Assembly: GCA_965197665.1 (NCBI GenBank)
Contig: CBDANO010000005.1
Span: forward strand, 744,001 to 808,000
Direction: 5' to 3'
DNA length: 64,000 nt
From: CBDANO01 sp965197665
Lineage (GTDB): Bacteria; Chloroflexota; Dehalococcoidia; Lucifugimonadales; UBA3495
Below, one piece after another: positions 43,620 to 50,429 of this stretch (the stretch's first letter is position 1; each line of letters starts with the position of its first letter). A program made the position numbers and the translations under genes. The notes beneath the pieces are model-generated. The model searched no databases. It saw nothing but the letters and a program-made list of their open reading frames with translations, and was not told where the DNA came from.

Positions 43620-44759
43620 TCAGTAAGACTGGAACAACCGGCCCCAATCGGTCTGCAGCGCGGAATTGATCCGCCGGCGGCCGTGGGTCTTGAGCCAGTA
43701 GCCGTTGTGGTAGAGGTTTGAAGCAAAGAAGGCCCAAGCAACCAAGGGGCTGCGCAACAGCAGCTTCTCCAAGGGCTTCAACGGGCCCCAATAGATCAGC
43801 TTCTGGCCCCGGCTGGCGAAAGTGTTTTCAACGCCGGAGAACCGCCAGTTTACTTGGCTTATGTCCTCGCCCACCACGTCGATCTTGTCAATGTCACCGC
43901 ACCCCAGCCCCCGCTCGTGGGCCAGCCGGATGAACTTGATGCTCATGGGGTCGAACCCCATCATCTTGGCGGCCACCGCGTCGATGGCTACTTGGTCTGC
44001 GCTGGCCAATACCCGGTCCTTCACGTGCCATCGCATCGCCCGAGGGCCCGGTCCGTCGCCGGCAAAGGTACCGTCCATCACCGCGAAAATGCCGGGGTGG
44101 ATTTCCTGCTGGATGGCCAGCAGGTCCACCAGGGTTTCATGGATCACCGAGTGGGTCCAGTGGCGTTTGCGGTGGAGCAAGCCGCCGAAGGCGTTTTTCA
44201 TCGCTCCGGTCATAGTGGTAAACACGTGGGTCTTCATGGTGGGCAGGTGAACGACGTTAGTCCCGGGGAAGGACTCGGGTATCTGGATGCCCTCCGGGAA
44301 AATGTCATCCAGCGCCAGCATCTCCGCTTTGGGCTTGTATTCCACCCATCGATTAGGCGGCGTGTCCAAGTGAATCGTAGGCAGGCCATGCCGCTCTTGA
44401 ACAGCCCGGTGTTTGTTGTTCGACTCTCCTTCGTAAGAATCGACCACCACAGTGCCGTTATGGGCCCCTATCAAGTTCTTGTGCCCCAGGTTCTTAAGGG
44501 CTTGAATCACCCCGTCCAGTTGCCAGGGGGTGGTGGAACAACCGGGGTACCAGTGCTGCCACGAAATGTTGATTTTTAACAACGTAGTGAGGTCCGGCTT
44601 CAGGTGTTGGGTCACCCCGGCCATGATCATGGCCCGTTGTACATCTTCCAACACCGTCTCGGGCCGGGCGGCTACCACCGCCACCAATGCCCGCCGGCTT
44701 GGCCGTAAAGCTTGGGCCGCCGGAGCCGTCATGGTTTGTGGTGTCTCGTGACCGGTCAC
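43620..44759 (-). CDS. DUF362 domain protein
   Basis: 379 residues. GTG 44759 is chosen because AGGAGGGG precedes it; an upstream extension would run into the UbiA intergenic region. The protein follows the DUF362 pattern: LKINISWQHWYPGCSTTPWQLDGVIQAL, NVVHLPTMKTHVFTTMTGAMKNAFGGLL, DLLAIQQEIHPGIFAVMDGTFAGDGPGPR, and VLASADQVAIDAVAAKMMGFDP. There is no added ferredoxin domain. Function is uncertain; some relatives are iron-sulfur or cofactor enzymes. Confidence 0.85.
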   Translation of the reverse strand: MTGHETPQTMTAPAAQALRPSRRALVAVVAARPETVLEDVQRAMIMAGVTQHLKPDLTTLLKINISWQHWYPGCSTTPWQLDGVIQALKNLGHKNLIGAHNGTVVVDSYEGESNNKHRAVQERHGLPTIHLDTPPNRWVEYKPKAEMLALDDIFPEGIQIPESFPGTNVVHLPTMKTHVFTTMTGAMKNAFGGLLHRKRHWTHSVIHETLVDLLAIQQEIHPGIFAVMDGTFAGDGPGPRAMRWHVKDRVLASADQVAIDAVAAKMMGFDPMSIKFIRLAHERGLGCGDIDKIDVVGEDISQVNWRFSGVENTFASRGQKLIYWGPLKPLEKLLLRSPLVAWAFFASNLYHNGYWLKTHGRRRINSALQTDWGRLFQSY

Positions 44760-44962
44760 CGCGCTCCCCCTCCTGTTTGGTTCACCCACACAGCTTACTC
44801 CAATGCTACCCGGCCGGGTATTGCCAGCTTGGCCGCTATCCGGACTTTTTCGCCGACCCCGATCAAGGGGCAAACGCCGCAACAGCGTTATGTCCACGGT
44901 AGTCCAGCCGACCCGGCCAAAACGCCGGCCGTTCCGGATGGTAGTAAAAAGAGCGCCCGACC

Positions 44963-45907
44963 TCAGTCGTTCAAGATCAAGACCAAGGCCACCACCAGGA
45001 CCCAGCCGGCTATGGACAAGACCAGCGGCGGGTCCCGGGCGATGAGTTGCTCCGGCGCCTCGGCTTTATCGCTGGTGTTAAGCAAATACAGGTACCGGAA
45101 CAAGCCCAACGTCACCAACGGTATGGTCAACAACATAGTGTTGTTTTGAGGCAGGTTCTCGGCCTCCACCGTGTATAGAGTATAGCTCAACCAAGCCGAA
45201 GTCGCCGAAATCGTCAGCAACTGCCCGATGAAGGACCCGGCATACTTGCTGAGGACAGACCTCTGGTCCACCGCGCCGCCGGCAAGCCGTACCTCGGCGT
45301 AGCGGCGCCCCAGCACGATGAACAAGGCGCCGGCGGCGGTGGTAGCGTAGAGCCAAGGCGAAGGCGTAACGTCGATAGCGACGGCGCCGGCCACTGCCCG
45401 GATCACGTACCCGCTGGCCACCATCAGAACATCGACGAGGACCAGTCGTTTGACCCCCAACGAATAGGAAACATTTATACCAAGGTATATGCCGCCAATG
45501 CCCGCCAGTACCGGGTCGATCAGGAATGAACCTACCAACCCCGCCGCGGCGAGGACCGTCATCAGGCCCGCCGCCAAGGGCGCGGATACCGTGCCCGACG
45601 CTATCGGCCGGCGCCTTTTGACCGGGTGCCGCCGGTCCGCCTGCCGGTCCGCCAGATCGTTGAACAAGTACACCGCGCCCGACAAAGCGCAAAAGCACGC
45701 GAATACTACCAGCAGTTTGCCGATCAACCCCGGGACTGGGTCTATGTCGTCCAGGGACCATGCCTGCCGGATAGCAAACATGAAGGGCAGGAACACCAAG
45801 ACATTCTTGATCCACTGTTGCGGCCGCAGCGATCTGAGTAGGGCTACCCCGTGTATAGCCGCCGCGTTCCGCCCCATCGATTTGCAAATCTTTTCAGCCG
45901 TGCTCAT
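44963..45907 (-). CDS. UbiA-family prenyltransferase, decaprenyl-phosphate phosphoribosyltransferase-like
   Basis: 314 residues with ~8 membrane spans. The first Asp-rich motif NDLADRQADRRHPVKRRRPIASG and the N-terminal LLRSLRPQQWIKNVLVFLPFMFA are typical of the phosphoribose branch of the UbiA superfamily (decaprenyl-phosphate phosphoribosyltransferase). Those enzymes attach phosphoribose from PRPP to a polyprenyl phosphate, a step toward arabinose-containing wall polymers in mycobacteria. In Chloroflexota the end product is not known. A second motif, YAEVRLAGGAVDQRSVLSKY, follows. A tiny membrane protein is encoded 14 bp upstream. Confidence 0.88.
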   Translation of the reverse strand: MSTAEKICKSMGRNAAAIHGVALLRSLRPQQWIKNVLVFLPFMFAIRQAWSLDDIDPVPGLIGKLLVVFACFCALSGAVYLFNDLADRQADRRHPVKRRRPIASGTVSAPLAAGLMTVLAAAGLVGSFLIDPVLAGIGGIYLGINVSYSLGVKRLVLVDVLMVASGYVIRAVAGAVAIDVTPSPWLYATTAAGALFIVLGRRYAEVRLAGGAVDQRSVLSKYAGSFIGQLLTISATSAWLSYTLYTVEAENLPQNNTMLLTIPLVTLGLFRYLYLLNTSDKAEAPEQLIARDPPLVLSIAGWVLVVALVLILND

Positions 45908-45920
45908 ATCACATCCGGTT

Positions 45921-46088
45921 TTATGAAGAAACCTCGAGGGCCGGAGATTCCCGTTCCCCGGCTGCCGTCCCGGTCGGCATCACTTTGTTCAGCCAGACCA
46001 GCGCCGCCAGACCTACGGCGACAGCGAACCACAGAGTAGCCAGCCGCACCAGCAACGTTCCGGCGGAGGCGCCTGCCTCAACCGGCAT
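45921..46088 (-). CDS. Small single-span membrane protein
   Basis: 55 residues: MPVEAGASAGTLLVRLATLW, then a hydrophobic span (FAVAVGLAALVWL) and a polar tail. An in-frame TGA lies four codons before the ATG. Its stop is 14 bp before the prenyltransferase start, so it probably shares that transcript. No family recognised; it could also be chance, as no good ribosome site is seen. Confidence 0.4.
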   Translation of the reverse strand: MPVEAGASAGTLLVRLATLWFAVAVGLAALVWLNKVMPTGTAAGERESPALEVSS

Positions 46089-46165
46089 TGGAGCTTGTCA
46101 TGAAAATACGAGGTTTCATTCCCTCTAGCGGCCCGCCGCGGCGGGCTACGGGTAATATTGAGGCG

Positions 46166-46516
46166 CTATCCGGAGGCGCGTAGCTGAGAGTACATCGCGC
46201 CCAAGGCGCCCATGCTCGCCGTGTATAGAGTAAAGATAATCACCGCGATCCACAGCAGCCAAAGGAACCGGTCGCTCAGGTCTATGCTCAGGGTCAAGCC
46301 GACAGCCACCGCCAGCAAGACCAAGAATACCAACAGCCCCAGCAGACTGCCAAACAGCAAGGACTTGAAGGCGTATGAGCCGCTACCCGATTTGGCGGAA
46401 GATATTCCGTAGTACCCACCTATAAAGGCGCCAAAGGGGACTCCAACCAGGTCCACAATGGGAATAAGCGCCAGTAGCAGCATGATTCCCAGGCCAACAA
46501 AAGCGCCCTTGACCAT
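46166..46516 (-). CDS. Small multi-span membrane protein
   Basis: 116 residues from ATG 46516, which has GAGGCCGAGGGG upstream; the open frame continues further upstream through a 16-residue repeat that I consider non-coding. Three hydrophobic spans: GAFVGLGIMLLLALIPIVDLVG, LLFGSLLGLLVFLVLLAVAVG and LWLLWIAVIIFTLYTASMGAL. A glycine-rich loop (GVPFGAFIGGYYGISS) lies between the first two. Family not recognised. Confidence 0.6.
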   Translation of the reverse strand: MVKGAFVGLGIMLLLALIPIVDLVGVPFGAFIGGYYGISSAKSGSGSYAFKSLLFGSLLGLLVFLVLLAVAVGLTLSIDLSDRFLWLLWIAVIIFTLYTASMGALGAMYSQLRASG

Positions 46517-46542
46517 TAACCCCTCGGCCTCAGCCGGTACGA

Positions 46543-46686
46543 GGCCAGCCGGCATTGATTCGATCGGGTCTAGCCCGCCGCGTCTCATTATAAACAGCCC
46601 CGACGGAAAGGCGCTATCGAGCCGCCGCGGGCTTGAAATAAACAGACCCGACGGAGAGGCGCTATCGAGCCGCCGCGAGCTTGAAG
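46543..46686. repeat. 48-bp tandem repeat, two good copies and one decayed
   Basis: Units at 46591-46638 and 46639-46686 share TAAACAG, CCCGACGGA, GGCGCTATCGAGCCGCCGCG and GCTTGAA, with four differences that I can see. A weaker third unit lies at about 46543-46590. On the minus strand each unit encodes a 16-residue RRLDSAFPSGLFI-like block. It lies just upstream of the membrane protein gene. Confidence 0.75.
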
Positions 46687-46887
46687 CTCGTTTCGGGGGT
46701 TGTGGCAGTACCCCCTTCGCAAGGTTATACTGAAGGGGACCCGCCCTCTCAATTGCGCAACCTGATTTACAAGTTCTTCGTAACAATCCCCCATGCCGAT
46801 TAAGACCGGCGCCACGAAGGATGAAAATCGCCTATCTTCATGGCAACAACACAAGTCTGTTCCACTCGGATTCAAGGGGAGGCGTCA

Positions 46888-47289
46888 TTGAGCGCGGAAG
46901 GGCGCGAACAGCCGCCAAGCTACGAGGCGCCCGTTGCCCAATTATTGGGCATTCGCTCGGTGATTTCCGAGGATGGAGCGGGCCGCGCAACCATGATCGT
47001 CCGGGATGAGCACCTCCAAGAGGCCGGGGTTGTTCAAGGCGGTCTTATAGTTACCCTGGCCGATCACGCCATGTATCTTGCTTTGAGGACCCGCCTAACT
47101 CCGGGCCAACGAAGCACTACTGTGGAGCTGAAGGTAAACTTCATTTCTCCCGCCAAGGACGGGGAACTGACCGCCAACGCGCGGGTAATCAGCGCCGGCC
47201 GCCGGATCATAGTTGCGGAAGTGGAGGTGACTAACGACCGGGAAAAGTTGATAGCCCGGGGCTTAGGGACCTCCTTGGTGCTATCCTGA
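46888..47289 (+). CDS. PaaI-type hotdog thioesterase
   Basis: 133 residues from TTG 46888, chosen because AGGGGAGG lies five bases upstream; ATG 46840 has no ribosome site. The hotdog core reads EAGVVQGGLIVTLADHAMYLALRTRL, then TVELKVNFISPAKDGELTANARVISAGRRIIVAEVEVTN. PaaI-type enzymes hydrolyse acyl-CoA thioesters using a HGG motif; here the His is Gln (VQGG), while the Asp of LADHA is kept. The exact substrate is unknown. Confidence 0.83.
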   Translation: MSAEGREQPPSYEAPVAQLLGIRSVISEDGAGRATMIVRDEHLQEAGVVQGGLIVTLADHAMYLALRTRLTPGQRSTTVELKVNFISPAKDGELTANARVISAGRRIIVAEVEVTNDREKLIARGLGTSLVLS

Positions 47290-47396
47290 GCAACCTCGAG
47301 CGTTCCAGTGTGTTTTCATTTCAGTTGGCCTTTAAGAAAACTTGCAGCCGGGCTTACTCGCTTCGCCGAGTCGATTGGGTGAAGCAACCATCGAAA

Positions 47397-47426
47397 TTGG
47401 AAATTCATCCCCGGCGATGCTATAAT
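47397..47426 (+). promoter_or_regulatory. Sigma-70-type promoter of the Rrf2 gene
   Basis: TTGGAA (47397-47402), an 18-bp spacer and TATAAT (47421-47426), 33 bp before the ATG. A GGAGG ribosome site follows at 47446-47450. Confidence 0.7.
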
Positions 47427-47458
47427 TTTCCTGGCGGACCGGCCCGGAGGTAGGCGTC

Positions 47459-47893
47459 ATGAGGATTCCAATGAAAGTGGACTACGGGGTGAGGGCGCTG
47501 GTGGAGTTGGCCTTGCGCTACGGAGAAGGTCCGGTACAAACTGGGGACATCGCCTACACTCAGGGAATACCGGAGGCTTATCTGGACCAGTTGATGACCG
47601 TTCTCCAAAAGTGCGGCTTCGTGGTTAGCCGGAGGGGCCCCCAAGGCGGCCACAGGCTGGCCATGGACCCAAGGGACATCAACCTCCACATGGTGATGAA
47701 TACCCTGGATAGCAGCGTGTCGCCCCTCGACTGCCTCATCCACCCCAATGATTGCGTCTTTTCCGAGTCCTGCGCCCAGCAGGAGGTGTGGAAGTCCGTC
47801 GAGGAAGCCGTCCAAGAGGTGCTGCAAAACATCACCGTGTCCGACTTGGCCAAACGGCAGCGTCACCTGAGTCAGCGAGTACCCGTCCACTGA
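47459..47893 (+). CDS. Rrf2-family transcriptional regulator
   Basis: 144 residues. The winged helix opens KVDYGVRALVELALRYGEGPVQTGDIAYTQGIPEAYLDQLMTVLQKCGFVVSRRGPQGGHRLA, the family signature. Three cysteines follow in DCLIHPNDCVFSESC (Cys92, Cys99, Cys105), close to the IscR spacing for a [2Fe-2S] cluster, with Cys52 in addition. Rrf2 proteins sense Fe-S status, nitric oxide or, as CymR, cysteine supply. The next genes on the same strand are MoeB/ThiF and a cysteine synthase, so control of sulfur metabolism is a reasonable guess. Confidence 0.9.
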   Translation: MRIPMKVDYGVRALVELALRYGEGPVQTGDIAYTQGIPEAYLDQLMTVLQKCGFVVSRRGPQGGHRLAMDPRDINLHMVMNTLDSSVSPLDCLIHPNDCVFSESCAQQEVWKSVEEAVQEVLQNITVSDLAKRQRHLSQRVPVH

Positions 47894-47974
47894 TAGCCCC
47901 AATTGCCCCGGCGGTCAGGACAAATCGAGTCCCATGGTCCGGCTAAACTCTCCGTCGCCCACCACCCTCATTTC

Positions 47975-48141
47975 TTGACAACCAACAACTCCGGATATAG
48001 ACTCACTATTGATGTACCAATTCGAGGCTAGGCCTACCTGCGTCTGTACTTGTCCCCTTACATAGGGGGCATCCGAGCAGCGTCACATCGGCTTGCGCTC
48101 CCCCATAGACGGCCCACTATGAGGGGAGCGCAAGCTTTTTT
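47975..48141 (+). promoter_or_regulatory. Leader with promoter and terminator-like hairpin before the MoeB/ThiF gene
   Basis: TTGACA (47975-47980) is followed after 15 bp by TATAGA (47996-48001). About 90 bases later a perfect 13-bp stem, GCTTGCGCTCCCC (48091-48103) and its complement (48123-48135), is followed by TTTTTT (48136-48141). The hairpin is an intrinsic terminator located 91 bp before the ATG. It could end the Rrf2 transcript or act as an attenuator of the sulfur genes; if the promoter is real, the second reading is favoured. No known riboswitch or T-box sequence recognised. Confidence 0.6.
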
Positions 48142-48232
48142 ATGCGAGGAATCAGGCCCCGTCCCGAATGAGAGGACGCAAACTCCAAGAGAAAGACCCG
48201 GCTCAAGGGAATTACTAGGAGGAAAGGCAACT

Positions 48233-49075
48233 ATGGCGGAACAAGCCACTGCGTTGAGGCCCGACCAAGTAAAGCGGTACAGCCGTCACATCATCATGGG
48301 GGACGTCGGGAGCAAAGGACAGCGCGCCCTATTGCAGTCCAAGGCCCTCATCGTGGGCGCCGGCGGCCTGGGGTCTCCGTCGGCTATCTACCTGGCCCTA
48401 GCCGGCGTCGGCACCATCGGCATCGTCGATTTCGACGTGGTGGAGATGTCCAACTTGCAGCGGCAGATACTTCACCACACGGCGGACATTGGAAGACCCA
48501 AGTTGGAGTCGGCCAAGGATAACATCAAGGCGTATAACCCCGACGTTAACATAGTGATGCACGGGGATAGGCTCGAGTCGGACAACGCCATGGAAATCAT
48601 CGGCCAATACGACCTAGTGATTAACGGCGCCGACAACTTTGCTACCCGTTACTTGGTCAACGACGCTTGCTATTTGTCGGGGAAACCCTTGGTCGACGGC
48701 AGCATCCTGATCTTCGACGGCCAAGCCACCGTTTTCATTCCCGGTCAAGGCTGCTATCGCTGTTTGTTCCCTTCACCGCCGCCTCCGGGAATGGTGCCCA
48801 ACTGCGCCGAGGCGGGTGTGCTGGGGGCCCTCACCGGCCTGGTGGGCAGCATCCAAGCGACCGAAGCTTTGAAACTGGTCCTGGGGATTGGAGAGTCTCT
48901 CAGTTCTCGGCTGCTGCTTATAGACGCCTTGAGCATGAGCTTCCGAGAAGTGAAGCTGAAGCGGAACCCGTCATGCCCCCTCTGCGGCGACGAGCCGTCC
49001 GTCACCGAGTTGATCGACTACGAAGTCTTTTGCGGGCTGGCCGCCCCGGAACCCGTCGCGGCCGCTTCCGACTAG
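48233..49075 (+). CDS. MoeB/ThiF-family adenylyltransferase
   Basis: 280 residues from ATG 48233 (AGGAGGAAAGG upstream). Nucleotide-binding loop VGAGGLGSPSAIYLALAGVGTIGIVDFDVVEMSNLQRQILH, Asp in VINGADNFATRYLVND, zinc cysteines CYRC and CPLC, and the conserved NCAEAGVLGALTGLVGSIQATEALK. It adenylates the C-terminus of a ubiquitin-like sulfur carrier (MoaD, ThiS or CysO). There is no rhodanese domain and no sulfur-carrier gene next door. The adjacent cysteine synthase suggests a CysO-like sulfur-transfer route, but MoaD or ThiS activation is equally possible. Confidence 0.9.
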   Translation: MAEQATALRPDQVKRYSRHIIMGDVGSKGQRALLQSKALIVGAGGLGSPSAIYLALAGVGTIGIVDFDVVEMSNLQRQILHHTADIGRPKLESAKDNIKAYNPDVNIVMHGDRLESDNAMEIIGQYDLVINGADNFATRYLVNDACYLSGKPLVDGSILIFDGQATVFIPGQGCYRCLFPSPPPPGMVPNCAEAGVLGALTGLVGSIQATEALKLVLGIGESLSSRLLLIDALSMSFREVKLKRNPSCPLCGDEPSVTELIDYEVFCGLAAPEPVAAASD

Positions 49076-49111
49076 ATTGCCGCGCCAAAAAGGACCCGCC
49101 AAAAAAGACCC

Positions 49112-50062
49112 ATGATAGCTAAACTTACACGCAAGGGGATTCTGGCCACCATTGGAAATACGCCGGTGGTGGAGCTACAGAATATGAGCCCCAACGAAGA
49201 CGTGCGCATCTTCGCCAAGCTGGAGGGCCAGAATCCCACCGGCAGCGTGAAGGACCGCATCGCTCTAAAGATGATTGAGCAAGCGGAGTTGGACGGGGAA
49301 ATCTCCTCCAACCGCACGATCTTGGAGCCCACCAGCGGCAATACCGGCATCTCCCTAGCCATGATCGGCCGGATGAAGAGCTACAAGGTGGCCGTGGTAA
49401 TGCCGGAAAACGTCAGCGTGGAGCGGTCGCAAGCGCTGGAAGCATACGGCGCCGACATCATCTACTCCGACCCTACCCGCGGCACCAACGGTTCCATCGA
49501 GGCGGCCCACAGGCTGATCGAAAAGAGTCCCCACGACTATCTCATGCTGTACCAGTACGGCAACCGCGGCAACCCCGGCGCTCACTACGAGACCACCGGG
49601 CAGGAAATCGTGGAAGCGTTACCCGAGGCTGACGCATTCGTGGCCGGCTTGGGGACCGGCGGGACCCTCATGGGCGTGGGGCAGCGGTTGAAGGAGCACA
49701 ACCCCAGCATTAGAATCGTTGCGGTGGCGCCGGAGCCGGAGGACTTCGTTCCGGGTCTTAGGGACTTGGACCAAGGGTTTATTCCGCCGATTCTGGACCT
49801 CAACTTGCTGGACTCCAGGATACTGGTAAGCAGCTTCGATGCTTTTCGAGTCACCAAAGAGCTACTGCGTCAAGAAGGCATCTTCGCCGGCGTTTCTTCA
49901 GGCTCCGTAGTCTACGGCGCAATGAAGCAGGCGGAGCGCATGGACAGCGGCGCTATCGTATGCCTTCTGGCGGACGGCGGTTGGAAGTACCTGAGCACCA
50001 GCTTGTGGACCAAAGATTACGAGCAGATGGCTGAGGAGTCCAAGGGCAAGATTTGGTGGTGA
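49112..50062 (+). CDS. Cysteine synthase (CysK/CysM family)
   Basis: 316 residues, PLP-dependent. Schiff-base Lys47 in NPTGSVKDRIALKM, substrate loop EPTSGNTGISLAMIG, the PLP phosphate loop AGLGTGGTLMGVGQRL, and GVSSGSVVYGAM. It forms cysteine from O-acetylserine (or O-phosphoserine) and sulfide or a protein-bound thiocarboxylate. It follows the MoeB/ThiF gene by 36 bp. Full length for the family. Confidence 0.92.
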   Translation: MIAKLTRKGILATIGNTPVVELQNMSPNEDVRIFAKLEGQNPTGSVKDRIALKMIEQAELDGEISSNRTILEPTSGNTGISLAMIGRMKSYKVAVVMPENVSVERSQALEAYGADIIYSDPTRGTNGSIEAAHRLIEKSPHDYLMLYQYGNRGNPGAHYETTGQEIVEALPEADAFVAGLGTGGTLMGVGQRLKEHNPSIRIVAVAPEPEDFVPGLRDLDQGFIPPILDLNLLDSRILVSSFDAFRVTKELLRQEGIFAGVSSGSVVYGAMKQAERMDSGAIVCLLADGGWKYLSTSLWTKDYEQMAEESKGKIWW

Positions 50063-50260
50063 GGCATAAAGCCTCCCGCCGCCTCCCCTACCATTGCTCA
50101 AGCCGCCCAACCTTCCGGCGTCGGCGAGAGTACCCTGCGCCGTTGGCTCGAAAACTATCACACCCGAGGCGAGCTCACCCGTCTTCGCCAAGAGTTTGCC
50201 AACCTCGCCCACCAGGAACTCCAAGACCTCATGCCGGACCGCGTCGATACCGGCCTGTAA
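50063..50260 (+). pseudogene. Helix-turn-helix gene fragment after cysteine synthase
   Basis: The frame stays open in phase with the end of the cysteine synthase gene, and reads PTIAQAAQPSGVGESTLRRWLENYHTRGELTRLRQEFANLA to a TAA at 50258. TIAQAAQ..GV.E.TLRRWL is a clear helix-turn-helix of the transposase/phage-regulator kind. No start codon is available, so it is a fragment. Confidence 0.55.
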
Positions 50261-50352
50261 AATAGGCCCAGCATAAAGACGGCTCCTCGGTTTCAGAGCT
50301 TGTATCCCCCACCCGCCGATGATATACTCACGTAGCATAGTCCTTCCTTACT

Positions 50353-50376
50353 GAAAGCGGGGGTTGTCCCGCTTTC
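50353..50376 (+). promoter_or_regulatory. Leader hairpin upstream of nusA
   Basis: GAAAGCGGG (50353-50361) and CCCGCTTTC (50368-50376) form a perfect 9-bp stem with a 6-base loop; only TTGTT follows, so it is a weak terminator at best. The position, 54 bp before nusA, is where a rimP-nusA leader would be. rimP itself is not found here. Confidence 0.5.
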
Positions 50377-50429
50377 TTGTTGAAGGAACCTAAGAGGGTT
50401 ACGGGCAAGATCGGAAAGGAGGCATCGCT

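Noticed and set aside
43854..44579. 241-codon plus-strand frame opposite the DUF362 gene
   Set aside because: Antisense shadow in GC-rich sequence; the DUF362 frame carries conserved motifs.
47975..48141. T-box or SAM riboswitch in the MoeB/ThiF leader
   Set aside because: No T-box consensus (AGGGTGGNACCGCG) or SAM-I core is visible; only a promoter-like sequence and terminator hairpin can be supported.
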